64,000 nt of DNA from Candidatus Kryptobacter tengchongensis (GTDB taxonomy: Bacteria; Bacteroidota; Ignavibacteria; Kryptoniales; Kryptoniaceae). The position numbers and the translations under genes were made by a program. A model generated the notes under the pieces. The model saw nothing but the letters and a program-made list of their open reading frames with translations. It did no database searches and had not been told where the DNA came from. Positions 9,509-19,310 of this stretch are shown here, in pieces. The stretch covers positions 1 to 64,000 of the forward strand of contig FAON01000011.1 of assembly GCA_001485605.1 (NCBI GenBank), written 5' to 3'. Every line of letters starts with the position of its first letter. Position 1 is the first letter of the stretch.

Positions 9509-10756
9509 TCAGACAAACTTTTCTACAACTTTAACTTTATCTTTCAAAAATTGCAAAACTTTTCGGTTCAATATCTTTTCTTTTATATGTTCTGAACTTC
9601 TATAAAACGACATCAATTTTTCCTTTTCAATCCCGATTTCAGCGGAATCCTCTTCCGCAAGTTTTTCAAAATCCTCATCTGTTAGCTCAATCCCCTCAAC
9701 TTGTGCAATTCTGTTCTTTATGATATACCACTTCGCGTTAAAAACTGCATCTGCTCTCTTCTTTTGTCTGAAAAATTGCTCATCAAAATTCTCTGGCAAT
9801 TTCCCATCTGGATATTTACTTTTTTCTTCATCAAGCATGCTTTGAATGAAATCCTCAATCAAACTTTCTGGGACAGTGAAATCATTCATTCTAACAAGTT
9901 CAGAAATTATCGCATCGTAAAACTTCAACTCACTATATTCATTCCACCATTTTTGAAGCTCTGCTTTAAGATAACTTCTTAACTCATCAACAGTGTTTAC
10001 TTTTCCGCCCGTGACCTTTGACGCAAATTCATCATTTAATTCGGGTAAAATCTTCTTTTCTATTTTCTTGACGCTTACCCTCACCTTTTCGGGTTTATTA
10101 TCAACCATGAGCTCAATTATAAATTCATCACCTTTTTTAGCTTTTAAAAGTCGCTCCCTCAAACCCTCAACAACAGATTCATCCTCAAGATCAATCACAA
10201 CATCTTCGCTTCTTCTACCAAGCACGGGCAAGTTGTTTTGATCAACCCCTTGAAGATCAACAGTAACCCTATAAAGCTTATCCTTAACCTCATCAGCTTC
10301 TTCATAAGTTGCATTTGCAATCAATAAGCGTTTGATCTCATCCTCAACCTCTTTATCATCAACTGCGTGAATTATCTTTTCAATTTGCAAATTTTCATAG
10401 TTTGCAAGTTGAATCTCGGGCATCACTTCATATTTTATTTTGAAGATTAACGATTCCCCACGTTTATAATCAACATCAACAAGTTCAGGTGTCCCAATGG
10501 GATCAATCTTTTTATCTTTAACGAGATTCTTGTAAATATCATTCACAATATCATCAAGTGCGTCATATTCAATTTGTTCTCCGAATTGTCTTTTTATCAA
10601 TTCAATTGGAGCTTTACCTTTTCTGAATCCTTTAATTTCTGCTTCTGCGCGAAATTTTTTATAAGCTTCTTCAAAATAAGGTACAAGCTCATCCCAATTT
10701 AGTTTTACTTCCGCTTCTTGTTCAGTTTGGCTCAATTTGTTGATATTAAGTTCCAC
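9509..10756 (-). CDS. tig: Trigger factor (ribosome-associated chaperone and prolyl isomerase)
   Basis: The 415-residue protein holds nascent chains at the ribosome exit. The N-terminal ribosome-docking signature GFRKGKAPIELI is at ~43-54. A central FKBP-like PPIase domain (~150-245) and a C-terminal SurA-like helical chaperone domain (~250-415) follow. The start codon is GTG at 10756, with AGGAGG about 10 nt upstream on the minus strand. tRNA-Leu lies 42 nt upstream on the same strand and no hairpin separates them, so a shared primary transcript is likely. Sequence divergence in the PPIase part is normal for the family. Confidence 0.95.
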   Translation of the reverse strand: MELNINKLSQTEQEAEVKLNWDELVPYFEEAYKKFRAEAEIKGFRKGKAPIELIKRQFGEQIEYDALDDIVNDIYKNLVKDKKIDPIGTPELVDVDYKRGESLIFKIKYEVMPEIQLANYENLQIEKIIHAVDDKEVEDEIKRLLIANATYEEADEVKDKLYRVTVDLQGVDQNNLPVLGRRSEDVVIDLEDESVVEGLRERLLKAKKGDEFIIELMVDNKPEKVRVSVKKIEKKILPELNDEFASKVTGGKVNTVDELRSYLKAELQKWWNEYSELKFYDAIISELVRMNDFTVPESLIEDFIQSMLDEEKSKYPDGKLPENFDEQFFRQKKRADAVFNAKWYIIKNRIAQVEGIELTDEDFEKLAEEDSAEIGIEKEKLMSFYRSSEHIKEKILNRKVLQFLKDKVKVVEKFV

Positions 10757-10798
10757 CTAAGCTTTTCCTCCTATTAGGTTTTTTATTTTTAATTTTTG

Positions 10799-10881
10799 TG
10801 GGCACGGGGGGATTTGAACCCCCACGGGTTTCCCCACTGGATCCTAAGTCCAGCGCGTCTACCAGGTTCCGCCACGTGCCC
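10799..10881 (-). tRNA. tRNA-Leu (anticodon UAG)
   Basis: The minus-strand cloverleaf has acceptor stem GGGCACG/CGTGCCC, D-stem GCG/CGC, anticodon stem CTGGA/TCCAG around loop CTTAGGA (anticodon TAG, reads CUA/CUN leucine codons), a long variable arm (TGGGGAAACCCG) typical of class II tRNA-Leu, and T-arm GGGGG-TTCAAAT-CCCCC. The discriminator base is A at 10799. CCA is not encoded and must be added by nucleotidyltransferase. The stems are very GC-rich compared with the genome, as expected in a thermophile. Confidence 0.97.
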
Positions 10882-10908
10882 AAAAAGAACACTGAATTTC
10901 GCTTAAAA

Positions 10909-10937
10909 AATATAACTCTTTTTTTAATAAAGTTCAA
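10909..10937 (-). promoter_or_regulatory. Sigma-70-type promoter for tRNA-Leu (and probably tig-clpPX)
   Basis: Read on the minus strand, TTGAAC (10937-10932), a 17-bp spacer and TATATT (10914-10909) lie about 28 nt upstream of the mature tRNA 5' end. The spacing and both hexamers are close to the housekeeping consensus, which suggests this organism uses ordinary -35/-10 promoters rather than the Bacteroides -33/-7 type. Inference from sequence. Confidence 0.6.
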
Positions 10938-11003
10938 AATTGCGAAAATTTTGCAATTTTACTTAAATTTTACCTGTATCGGAAAATAAACATTCAACTT
11001 CCC

Positions 11004-11822
11004 GTGAAACTTAAATTCTACAAAATGACCGGAGCTGGAAATGATTTCATTCTATTTGACAATCGCAATGGAAAGATAAAAGACCCCGTTAAACTTGCTA
11101 AATGGGTCTGCGATAGACATTTCGGAGTAGGCGCAGATGGAATAATTTTAATTGAAAAGAGCAAAACGACAGATTTTAAAATGGTCTATTTCAATTCCGA
11201 TGGAAGTTTCGGAGGAATGTGTGGAAATGGTGGAAGATGCGTCGCAAAACTCGCCTATATACTTGGGATAACGAAAGGTAAGATAACTTTTGAAGCAAAT
11301 GGGAAATTCTACAAAGCCGAGATACTAAACGATGAAAATGTGAGGCTTTATCTACCTATGCCGAAAATGAAGAAATTTAACCTTGGACTCAAACTTGGGA
11401 AAAAACTTTTTAAGGCACATTTCGTTGATACAGGGGCACCCCATCTTGTGCTTTTTACGGACGAAAACAAAATAAAAAACATTGAAAAAATTAATCTTAA
11501 CGACCTCGGGCGAAAACTTCGCTTCCATCCGTATTTTGAAAATGGAACAAATGTAAATTTTGTCACAGTGCTTAACAAAAACACCATAAGAATGAGAACA
11601 TACGAACGGGGTGTTGAAGGTGAAACCCTTGCTTGCGGGACAGGTTCGGTTGCATGCGCTATAGCATCCGCCGAAATTAAAAATATGAAACCACCAATCA
11701 AGGTAAAAGCAACAAGTGGAGAAATTTTAACGGTTGGATGGAATGAAAAAAATTCAGAGTTTGTTTATCTTGAAGGAAGCGCAAAGGTAATATGTGAAGG
11801 TAATTTAAACTATGACAATTGA
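11004..11822 (+). CDS. dapF: Diaminopimelate epimerase
   Basis: The 272-residue PLP-independent epimerase converts LL- to meso-diaminopimelate for peptidoglycan and lysine synthesis. The two catalytic cysteines are visible: C73 in GMCGNGGRC and C211 in LACGTGSVACA. The N-terminal MTGAGNDFILFDN and GVEGETL motifs are also typical. The start is GTG at 11004; no earlier in-frame start fits the family N-terminus. It opens a long plus-strand run and overlaps the next gene by 11 nt. A meso-DAP enzyme agrees with a diderm cell wall. Confidence 0.96.
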   Translation: MKLKFYKMTGAGNDFILFDNRNGKIKDPVKLAKWVCDRHFGVGADGIILIEKSKTTDFKMVYFNSDGSFGGMCGNGGRCVAKLAYILGITKGKITFEANGKFYKAEILNDENVRLYLPMPKMKKFNLGLKLGKKLFKAHFVDTGAPHLVLFTDENKIKNIEKINLNDLGRKLRFHPYFENGTNVNFVTVLNKNTIRMRTYERGVEGETLACGTGSVACAIASAEIKNMKPPIKVKATSGEILTVGWNEKNSEFVYLEGSAKVICEGNLNYDN

Positions 11823-12186
11823 GGAATTTGAAGAAATAGTTAAAGAAACAATTGAAAATTTACCCGAGCTGATAAAACAAAAACTTGACAATGTTGTCTT
11901 CATAGTTCAAGATTACCCAGATGAAGACGAATTAAAAAAATCAAAATCAAATAAATACAATCTCCTCGGACTTTACACTGGAATACCTTTATCAAGGCGA
12001 GGAACAAACTATGGAATGTATCCGGCAATGCCTGATAGAATCTTTATTTTCAAAGCGAACATTGAAAGGCTCTGCAAAAACGAGAATGAACTCAAGAAAA
12101 AAATAAGAGAAGTTGTACTTCATGAAATAGGTCATTACCTTGGAATGAGTGAGGAAGAGGTTAGAAGAGCTTTAAAAGAGCGATAA
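11812..12186 (+). CDS. Zinicin-like (DUF1025) HEXXH metallopeptidase family protein
   Basis: The small protein (124 aa) has a single clear motif, VVLHEIGHYLGM (about 102-113), an HEXXH zinc site with a GMSEEEVRRAL tail. This is the pattern of the DUF1025/possibly-zinc-metallo-peptidase family (PF06262), whose members are ~110-130 aa and mostly uncharacterised. The N-terminal half (EEFEEIVKETIENLPE) also fits. There is no signal peptide, so it is cytoplasmic. It overlaps dapF by 11 nt and so is translationally coupled. A substrate or protease activity has not been shown for it here, and the function stays open. Confidence 0.8.
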   Translation: MTIEEFEEIVKETIENLPELIKQKLDNVVFIVQDYPDEDELKKSKSNKYNLLGLYTGIPLSRRGTNYGMYPAMPDRIFIFKANIERLCKNENELKKKIREVVLHEIGHYLGMSEEEVRRALKER

Positions 12187-12229
12187 GAGCAAATCAAAAA
12201 GCGGGAAAAATAATTTAAATCACCCATAG

Positions 12230-12805
12230 ATGGAAGAACTCCTACAGAAATATGGTTATATTTTAATTTTCTTAATCACACTTTTTGAAGGCGAGTCAAT
12301 TTTGTTAATTGCTGGGTTTATGGCTCATCAAGGCATGCTTGATCTTCACACTTCAATTTTATCTGCTTTTCTCGGTTCAACCCTTGCAGACCAGATAATT
12401 TTTTATCTGATGCGAAGAAATAACAACTTTCTCTTGAAAAAATTAAAAAAATTTGACAAATACTATACGATAGCAAAATTTTACGCTGAAAAATATGGTT
12501 CAGCTGTCGTTCTTTTGGCAAGATATCTCTACGGCATAAGAACACCACTTGTCATGATCGTCAGTTTAAGTGGAATAAATGCCTTAAAATTTACAATTTT
12601 AAACATTATTGCTGCGTTCGTGTGGGCTATAAGCTTCGGATATGCAGGATTTTACTTTGGACAGGCTGCAGAGAAATTCATCGGCGACATAAAAAGATAT
12701 CAATTTTATGGATGGGGTTTGATATTTTCAATCGTCTTGATACTTTATGTCATAAGCAAAATAAGAATTTACCAATTAAAGAAATTAACGGGTGAGAAGA
12801 GATGA
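12230..12805 (+). CDS. DedA/VTT family membrane protein
   Basis: The 191-residue integral membrane protein belongs to the DedA (SNARE-associated/VTT) family. Known members act as undecaprenyl-phosphate or phospholipid flippases. Features are the EGESILLIAGFMA segment (19-31) with the conserved acidic pair region, re-entrant hydrophobic stretches, the ARYLYGIRTPLVMIVSLSGI segment (~97-116, family F/Y-x-R-x-x-P motif) and about four to five membrane segments ending near 175. Its stop overlaps the ftsH start by 4 nt. The exact lipid substrate cannot be told from the sequence. Confidence 0.85.
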   Translation: MEELLQKYGYILIFLITLFEGESILLIAGFMAHQGMLDLHTSILSAFLGSTLADQIIFYLMRRNNNFLLKKLKKFDKYYTIAKFYAEKYGSAVVLLARYLYGIRTPLVMIVSLSGINALKFTILNIIAAFVWAISFGYAGFYFGQAAEKFIGDIKRYQFYGWGLIFSIVLILYVISKIRIYQLKKLTGEKR

Positions 12806-14610
12806 AGAAACAAACACAGTTCTCAATAGCATATTACATCATTGCCATCATAATTTTGATACTTCTTCAATACTTCATCTTTCATCCACCTTTAAAAGAG
12901 ATTTCGTATAAGGAATTCAAAGAGCGTCTTTCAAAAAACGAGATTGAATCGGTTCAAATAGGGAATGAAAAAATCATTGTGACATTAAAAAAGGAGGTCG
13001 CCGAATCACAGAAAGTTCCAAAAGTAGTTGAAGTTGTAAAACTACCCGATGAAAATTTAATAAAAGAACTGCAGGAAAGCGGGGTTGATTACCGAGGCGT
13101 AATTGAGAGCAACTGGGGAAAGGAATTTCTTCTTAATTGGATTCTGCCGATTGCATTTTTTATTTTCCTATGGGCTGTATTAATTCGTAGATTTTCGCCA
13201 ACGCAAAATGTTATGACATTTGGAAAAAGCAAGGCAAAAATTTATGCAGCAGACGAAAAGAACAAAGTCACATTTGCTGATGTCGCTGGGCTTGACGAAG
13301 TAATTGAGGAAGTAAAAGAGATAGTTGACTTTCTGAAAAATCCCAAAAAATATCAGCGTCTTGGGGCAAAAATCCCAAAAGGTGTTCTCCTTGTTGGTCC
13401 ACCTGGGACTGGGAAAACACTCCTTGCAAGGGCAATAGCTGGTGAAGCTGGGGTTCCATTTTTTTATTTGAGTGGTTCCGACTTTGTTGAAATGTTTGTT
13501 GGCGTTGGCGCTGCGAGGGTTCGCGACCTCTTCGCCCAGGCGAAAGAAAAAGCACCATGTATAATTTTTATTGATGAAATTGATGCGATCGGAAAAGCAA
13601 GAGCAAGAGGCGTAGTTTACGGTGGAGTAGATGAAAGAGAAAATACGCTTAACCAGTTGCTCGTTGAAATGGATGGTTTTGATTCAAGTATTGGAGTAAT
13701 AATAATGGCAGCGACAAATAGACCAGATGTCCTTGACCCTGCTCTTTTAAGACCCGGAAGATTTGACAGACAAATAATTTTAAGCAGACCCGACTTAAAA
13801 GGAAGAATTGAAATTTTCAAAGTTCACACACGAAATCTAAAAATAGCCGAAAATGTTGATTTTGAAACACTCGCTGCACAAACCCCAGGATTTGCTGGCG
13901 CTGAAATTGCAAATGTTTGTAATGAAGCTGCGCTTCTTGCTGCAAGGAAAGGTAAAGATAAAATTGAAATGTCCGACTTTCAAGAAGCGATTGAAAGAGT
14001 AATTGCAGGTCTTGAAAAAAGAAGCAAAGTTATAAGTGAAAAAGAGAAAAAAATAGTTGCATATCACGAATCAGGACATGCAATCGTTGGATATTATATT
14101 CCAGGAGCTGATGTTGTCCAGAAAGTTTCAATTGTCCCAAGAAGCATCGGTGCGCTTGGATACACCCTCAGAACTCCAACTGAGGAAAGATACCTTTTGA
14201 CAAAGGAAGAACTGCTTGGGAAAATTGTGGGAATCTTAGGTGGTAGAGCTGCTGAGGAGATCGTCTTTGGGCAAATTTCAACAGGAGCTCACGATGACCT
14301 TAAAAAAGCAACTGAACTCGCACGGCTTATGGTGACAACCTACGGAATGAGTGAAAAAATTGGACATGTTTCACTTGCTGAAATTGAAGAAACGGACTTC
14401 TTGAGCAAAAGCCCGTTCTCAAAACCCTATAGCGAAGAAACAGCAAAACTTATTGATGAAGAAGTCAAAAGAATAATTGACCAAAGTTACAAAAAAGCTC
14501 TTGAAGTTTTGACAACGCATAGAGATAAACTTGATAAACTTGCAAATCGCTTACTTGAAAAAGAGGTGATAGATAGGAAGGAACTTGAGGAAATTTTAAA
14601 TCAAAATTAA
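12802..14610 (+). CDS. ftsH: ATP-dependent zinc metalloprotease FtsH
   Basis: This 602-residue membrane AAA+ protease degrades misfolded and regulatory membrane proteins. TM1 is ~9-27 and TM2 ~111-129, with a periplasmic domain between them. Walker A GPPGTGKT is at 199-206, Walker B IIFIDEID at 254-261, the SRH region ([19 protein letters not shown]) near 304-322, the pore motif FVGVG near 232-236, the zinc site HESGH at 422-426 and the third ligand D499 in AHDDL. Length is typical of FCB-group enzymes, which lack a long C-terminal tail. It overlaps the DedA gene by 4 nt. Confidence 0.97.
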   Translation: MKKQTQFSIAYYIIAIIILILLQYFIFHPPLKEISYKEFKERLSKNEIESVQIGNEKIIVTLKKEVAESQKVPKVVEVVKLPDENLIKELQESGVDYRGVIESNWGKEFLLNWILPIAFFIFLWAVLIRRFSPTQNVMTFGKSKAKIYAADEKNKVTFADVAGLDEVIEEVKEIVDFLKNPKKYQRLGAKIPKGVLLVGPPGTGKTLLARAIAGEAGVPFFYLSGSDFVEMFVGVGAARVRDLFAQAKEKAPCIIFIDEIDAIGKARARGVVYGGVDERENTLNQLLVEMDGFDSSIGVIIMAATNRPDVLDPALLRPGRFDRQIILSRPDLKGRIEIFKVHTRNLKIAENVDFETLAAQTPGFAGAEIANVCNEAALLAARKGKDKIEMSDFQEAIERVIAGLEKRSKVISEKEKKIVAYHESGHAIVGYYIPGADVVQKVSIVPRSIGALGYTLRTPTEERYLLTKEELLGKIVGILGGRAAEEIVFGQISTGAHDDLKKATELARLMVTTYGMSEKIGHVSLAEIEETDFLSKSPFSKPYSEETAKLIDEEVKRIIDQSYKKALEVLTTHRDKLDKLANRLLEKEVIDRKELEEILNQN

Positions 14611-14622
14611 GATTATGGGAAA

Positions 14623-15435
14623 ATGCATAAAAAGGCTTTCATATTTATATTTTTCTTTTCAACATTAGCTTTTTCAATGGACGAGCCTGATCAAATCATA
14701 AAAACAAAACCTCGTCCTCTTCAAATTCAAACAACTCTCGGCTTCACACTCACAGCTGGGAACTCAGACACAAGAATTTTAACATTTGATTCAAACATCC
14801 AAAAACCTTTTGAAAGATTTATTTACTACACAAAGTTTAACCTCGCCTATGGAACATCACGCTATGGAAATGGTCCAAGAATTGAAACGACAAACAACTG
14901 GGCTATATCAACACGACTTGACTGGTTCACATCTGATAGAAGAAAAAGTTACCTTTTCATCTCAAGCGGTCTATCCGGGAACAAGTTCCGTGGTTATTGG
15001 TCAAGAAGAAATGCACAACTTGGCGCAGGTTATAATTTTTTCCACAATATTGACACTCTAAAATTAAGTTTTGGACTTGGCATTGATTATTCAAAAGATA
15101 ACCTCATCGTAAAAGGAAGCGCAGATGATGAAATTTTTTTCGCCCTTTTTAAACCAGAATTTGAAATTATAATCAACAAAAATGTCAAGTTTGGGAATAA
15201 CGCAAACTGTTTTATTGACTTCCAGGAGCTGAAAAATTACCGCATAAATTCTCAAACATATTTAAACCTAAAGGTGACAACTCGCTTTGCGGTAAATTTT
15301 AACTTTAATTTAAATTACGACAATAAGCCGAGATTGATACCTGAGATTGGAGACAACGGAAAACCAACTGGTAAACTTATACCCGCAAAACCAGCAGACA
15401 AAATTTTCAATATAGGAATTTCAATAACTGTGTGA
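14623..15435 (+). CDS. DUF481 (YdiY-like) outer-membrane beta-barrel protein
   Basis: The protein (270 aa) begins with a signal peptide (1-17). Alternating beta-strand stretches then start with LGFTLTAGNSDTRILTFD (about 35-52), the hallmark opening of the DUF481 family, and end with an aromatic-free strand near the C-terminus. The family forms small outer-membrane barrels of unknown transport role (E. coli YdiY is annotated as acid or salt induced). It sits 12 nt after ftsH and its stop overlaps the comEC start. No specific function is claimed. Confidence 0.75.
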   Translation: MHKKAFIFIFFFSTLAFSMDEPDQIIKTKPRPLQIQTTLGFTLTAGNSDTRILTFDSNIQKPFERFIYYTKFNLAYGTSRYGNGPRIETTNNWAISTRLDWFTSDRRKSYLFISSGLSGNKFRGYWSRRNAQLGAGYNFFHNIDTLKLSFGLGIDYSKDNLIVKGSADDEIFFALFKPEFEIIINKNVKFGNNANCFIDFQELKNYRINSQTYLNLKVTTRFAVNFNFNLNYDNKPRLIPEIGDNGKPTGKLIPAKPADKIFNIGISITV

Positions 15436-17900
15436 GAAATAAACCAGCGCTGAAATTTTCGCTTGCCCTTGTCCTCGGAATTTTACTTGAACATTTTATT
15501 GGGATTGAACTTAAAACGCTACTCCTCTTATCTTTAATTTTACTCCTCTTTTACATTACATTCACATTTTCAAAAATCAGTTTACTAAAACATTTCTCAA
15601 TTTACCTGCTCATCCTCACCGTTGGTGCTTTAAAATATCTCTCCGATAACAAGTTTCAACCCCAGAACTCAATTGTTAATTTTGCAAATGATACAGCGAT
15701 TGTAAAAGTCCAAGGCAAAATTATTTCCCCACCTGAAATTAAAAACGATAGGACAAACTTCGTCATCTCTGCAAACAAAATTTTTAAACATGGGGAAGAG
15801 ATAAATGTTTCAGGCGATGTATTTGTATCAATAAGAAAAGGAAAATCAAAATTTGACAGTTTGCCGAAATTTAGCTATGGCGATGAAATTCAAATCATCG
15901 GGGTTTTGAAGGAGCCCATAAGATCAAGAAATCCCGAGGAATTTGACTTTGCAAGGTATTTAAAAATACACGATATTGATGCAGTTTTTCTTTCTTATAT
16001 CTTGAGCCATATCAAGGTTATCAAAAAATTTGAAGCGAAAACCTTAAACCCGATTGAAATCCTGAAAAAATTAACTTACGAGATTAAAATCGCTGGCTTA
16101 AAAATCTTTGATGAACTCCTACCACAAAGTGAAGCGTCTTTCATTAAAGGTCTCATCCTTGGATATAGAGGGGAAATTTCAAAAGATGTCCAGCAATACT
16201 TTATTAACACGGGAACTTATCATATTCTCGCTGTTTCAGGTTTACATGTTGGGATAATAACCTCAATGTTTTTCGTATTGACAAGTTTTTTAAGGGTTAG
16301 TTTTGTGTTTAGAGTTTTGTTGACGATATTAGGGCTAATTTTTTATGCTTTCGTTGTCGGTCTTCCTCCATCGGTTGTAAGAGCCAGCATAATGGCTTCA
16401 ATTGTCTTGATAGGAATGGCAATTGAAAGAAGAATTGATATCTTTAACCTGCTTGGGTTTTCAGCCATTGTAATTTTATTTTTTGATTCAAAACAAATTC
16501 TACATCCTGGATTTCAACTTTCTTTCTCTGCGGTTGCTTCAATTTCTTATTTTTACCCGAAAATTTTCAATTTCTTTTCAAAAAATTTCCCATTTGCCAC
16601 TAAATGGTTCATTTCACCTATAGCCTCTTTATTTATTGCTTCAATTAGCGCACAAATTTTAACGCTCCCGTTTGTCGTTGCTTACTTCAGTAAAATTTCA
16701 ATTATCTCAATACTTGCAAATGTTTTTATCGTTCCGCTTGTCAGTCTTGCTGTCCCGCTTGGCTTTGCAACGCTTTTACTTTATCCTGTATCAGGGTTCA
16801 TCGCTCAAATGATGGCAAATAGCCTATGGCTAACTTTAAACTTAACCATCACCTTGGCAAAATTTTTTGCTCATTTACCATTTGCTTATATTGAGGTAAG
16901 CAAGGAAATTTCGTTTTATATCGTTCTGATTCTATTTTCATTAATGGTTTTTTCAAAAATAAAATTTCAAAGCCCGATGAAAAGAATTACATTCGCTGTT
17001 CTAATTCTTTTAAACCTTTATATTTACATTGCTCCCAATGGTGTAATTTCAATATTATCCAATAAACTTAACGCTGAAGATTCAAACCTTGAAATCACGG
17101 TCCTTGATGTTGGTCAAGGTGATGCAATCTTCGTGCAATTCCCCGATGGGAAAAATTTGTTGATAGATGGAGGTAATAAAACATTTAACTTTGATCCTGG
17201 ACAAAGGATAATTGAGCCGTTTTTGAGGAAAAAGGGAATTAAAAAGATTGACGCAATTCTTGTGACCCATCCGCATAACGATCACATTGGTGGAATTCCG
17301 TATATACTTGAGAAGTTTGAAGTTGGAACGGTAATTGATAACGGTTTAAATTACAATTCATCAATTTACAAAAGATATCTTGAATTGATTCAAAGCAAAG
17401 GCATCACGCACATAACCGCAAGGGCTGGAAATAAAATCACATTAACCGAACATGCAAGGATTTATGTTCTCCATCCAACTGATGAGTTTATAAAAAGCAA
17501 TGATAAAGAAGATAACTATGGTTCTGGTCATGATGCAAATAATTCATCCGTCGTGATAAAAATTCAGTATGGGGATAACTCGTTTCTTTTAACTGGCGAT
17601 GCCGAAAAAGAAGCGGAGGACTCAATGATAAAAATCTATGATACATTTTTAAAAAGCGATTGGATAAAAGTTGGACATCATGGAAGTGAAACGAGTAGTT
17701 CACCCGCATTTGTTTCAAAGGTCAAACCAAAGTGGGCTGTTATCTCCGTTGGAAAATATAACAAATATAATCATCCATCTGATATAGTTTTGAGAAGATA
17801 CAACTTGATCGGCGCTCAAATTCACAGAACAGATGAAGAAGGCGCAGGAGTTTTCAGATCAAATGGTAAAGATATTGAAAAGATTCAATGGAGAAATTGA
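15432..17900 (+). CDS. comEC: ComEC/Rec2 family competence DNA-uptake channel
   Basis: The 822-residue polytopic membrane protein starts with GTG at 15432, overlapping the previous stop as GTGA. It has an N-terminal DUF4131 region (~20-180), the ComEC competence domain with the HILAVSGLHVGI motif (~262-273) and PPSVVRASIMA, then a C-terminal metallo-beta-lactamase domain from ~553. That domain carries LDVGQGDAIFVQFPDG, THPHNDHIGG, LLTGDAEKEAE and VGHHGSETSSSPAFV. The channel imports single-stranded DNA, and the MBL domain is proposed to degrade the other strand. All three parts are intact, so natural transformation is plausible. Other com genes are not in the window. Confidence 0.93.
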   Translation: MRNKPALKFSLALVLGILLEHFIGIELKTLLLLSLILLLFYITFTFSKISLLKHFSIYLLILTVGALKYLSDNKFQPQNSIVNFANDTAIVKVQGKIISPPEIKNDRTNFVISANKIFKHGEEINVSGDVFVSIRKGKSKFDSLPKFSYGDEIQIIGVLKEPIRSRNPEEFDFARYLKIHDIDAVFLSYILSHIKVIKKFEAKTLNPIEILKKLTYEIKIAGLKIFDELLPQSEASFIKGLILGYRGEISKDVQQYFINTGTYHILAVSGLHVGIITSMFFVLTSFLRVSFVFRVLLTILGLIFYAFVVGLPPSVVRASIMASIVLIGMAIERRIDIFNLLGFSAIVILFFDSKQILHPGFQLSFSAVASISYFYPKIFNFFSKNFPFATKWFISPIASLFIASISAQILTLPFVVAYFSKISIISILANVFIVPLVSLAVPLGFATLLLYPVSGFIAQMMANSLWLTLNLTITLAKFFAHLPFAYIEVSKEISFYIVLILFSLMVFSKIKFQSPMKRITFAVLILLNLYIYIAPNGVISILSNKLNAEDSNLEITVLDVGQGDAIFVQFPDGKNLLIDGGNKTFNFDPGQRIIEPFLRKKGIKKIDAILVTHPHNDHIGGIPYILEKFEVGTVIDNGLNYNSSIYKRYLELIQSKGITHITARAGNKITLTEHARIYVLHPTDEFIKSNDKEDNYGSGHDANNSSVVIKIQYGDNSFLLTGDAEKEAEDSMIKIYDTFLKSDWIKVGHHGSETSSSPAFVSKVKPKWAVISVGKYNKYNHPSDIVLRRYNLIGAQIHRTDEEGAGVFRSNGKDIEKIQWRN

Positions 17901-17959
17901 CAAATCAAAAGTTAATTGTTATATTTACATTGAAAACAAAAAATTAAGTGAGAGAGACA

Positions 17960-18259
17960 ATGGCACTCAAAATCACAGGGCACCATGTTGAAATGAGTGA
18001 ACAACTTAAGAACTACATTCAAAAGGAAATCACACGGCTTGATAAATTTTTCAACGGAATCATTGACACAGAGGTTATACTTCGGCAAGATACAAAGCAT
18101 AATCATTTAAAGGAGGCGGAAATTCTCGTAAAGGTTTATGAACACAAACTCACCGCAAAAGCAACGGATCAGGATATATTCAAAGCGTTTGACAAATCCC
18201 TTACAAAAGTTGAGAGGCAACTTGTGAAATTTAAAGATAAGATTAAATCCCACAGATAA
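17960..18259 (+). CDS. raiA: Ribosome hibernation promoting factor, short form (RaiA/HPF)
   Basis: The 99-residue protein matches the HPF/YfiA fold: LKITGHHVEMSEQLKNYI at the start, LRQDTKHNHLKEAEILV in the middle, and DQDIFKAFDKSLTKVERQLVKFKDK near the end. It would bind the 30S decoding region and stop translation in stationary phase. I chose the ATG at 17960, which has a GAGAGA purine block 4-9 nt upstream. An in-frame GTG at 17948 would add four residues and destroy that spacing. It lacks the long C-terminal dimerisation domain. The neighbour hprK is a common partner of hpf genes. Confidence 0.9.
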   Translation: MALKITGHHVEMSEQLKNYIQKEITRLDKFFNGIIDTEVILRQDTKHNHLKEAEILVKVYEHKLTAKATDQDIFKAFDKSLTKVERQLVKFKDKIKSHR

Positions 18260-18261
18260 AA

Positions 18262-19293
18262 ATGTTCAATAAAGAATTTAAAGAAATACGAAAGACTCAT
18301 ATAACCGTTGGTTTCTTTTACGAATCTGGCAGGGAACTTTTCAAACTTAAATCACTTAACGGTGAAGTCGGTTTTGACAGGAAAATCACTGATAAAAATA
18401 TACATAGACCAGGGCTTGCGCTTGCTGGATATGTTGAACTTTTCACATACAATAGAATTCAGGTTTTCGGAAATACCGAGATAAAATATCTTCAAAGTTT
18501 ATCACACGAGGATAGGATAAAGTCAATCAAGACCATACTTCAATTTGATATCCCTTGTATTGTCATAACCAATGATAATGTTTTGCCAGATAATTTAATT
18601 GATCTTTTCACGGAAAGAGAAGTTGCAGTTTTTCAGACACCACTTGAAACAACAAAACTGGTTTATTTCATCAGCGATTTTCTTGATGACCAGTTTGCAC
18701 CTCAAACTGTAGTTCATGGTGACCTTGTTGATGTCTATGGTATAGGGTTACTTTTTGTTGGTCGCTCTGGAATTGGAAAAAGTGAAATTGCACTTGACCT
18801 TGTAGAAAGAGGACATCGCCTTGTTGCGGATGATGTTGTGCTTATAACTAAAAAGGGTGAAAACATTTTGATTGGGACATGTAATACTGTAACAAAGCAT
18901 TTCATGGAAATAAGAGGTCTTGGAATAATTGACATAAAAAATATGTTTGGGATAAGAGCAATACGATATCAGAAAAGAGTTGAGGTCGTTGTTGAGCTAC
19001 TTGACTGGGATCCAAAGGAAGAGTACACACGCACTGGGCTTGATGAAGAACACATCTCCATACTTGGCGTTGAAATTCCACTTGTTAAACTTCCCATTTT
19101 CCCAGGGAAAAATATCACCGTGATCGCAGAAGTTATAGCGCTTAATCATCTTTTAAAACATTATGGATATGACTCCGCAAAGGAATTCAACAAAAACCTT
19201 GAAACCCTCATTAAGCAAAAAGCGTCTATTTTAAAAGCCGACGATTTACCCATTGAAAGAATAACGAAATACTTTGAGCACGATTTTGAATAA
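18262..19293 (+). CDS. hprK: HPr kinase/phosphorylase
   Basis: The 343-residue bifunctional enzyme phosphorylates and dephosphorylates HPr on serine. Features are an N-terminal domain (1-130), H152 in VVHGDL, the P-loop GRSGIGKS (167-174), RLVADDVV (D190/D191) and the family signature EIRGLGIIDI (217-226) followed by a C-terminal helical segment. It starts 2 nt after raiA. No PTS gene lies in the window, so it may act in regulation rather than sugar uptake. That idea is inference from context, but the identification is firm. Confidence 0.93.
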   Translation: MFNKEFKEIRKTHITVGFFYESGRELFKLKSLNGEVGFDRKITDKNIHRPGLALAGYVELFTYNRIQVFGNTEIKYLQSLSHEDRIKSIKTILQFDIPCIVITNDNVLPDNLIDLFTEREVAVFQTPLETTKLVYFISDFLDDQFAPQTVVHGDLVDVYGIGLLFVGRSGIGKSEIALDLVERGHRLVADDVVLITKKGENILIGTCNTVTKHFMEIRGLGIIDIKNMFGIRAIRYQKRVEVVVELLDWDPKEEYTRTGLDEEHISILGVEIPLVKLPIFPGKNITVIAEVIALNHLLKHYGYDSAKEFNKNLETLIKQKASILKADDLPIERITKYFEHDFE

Positions 19294-19310
19294 ATAAAAA
19301 AAGAGATTAA

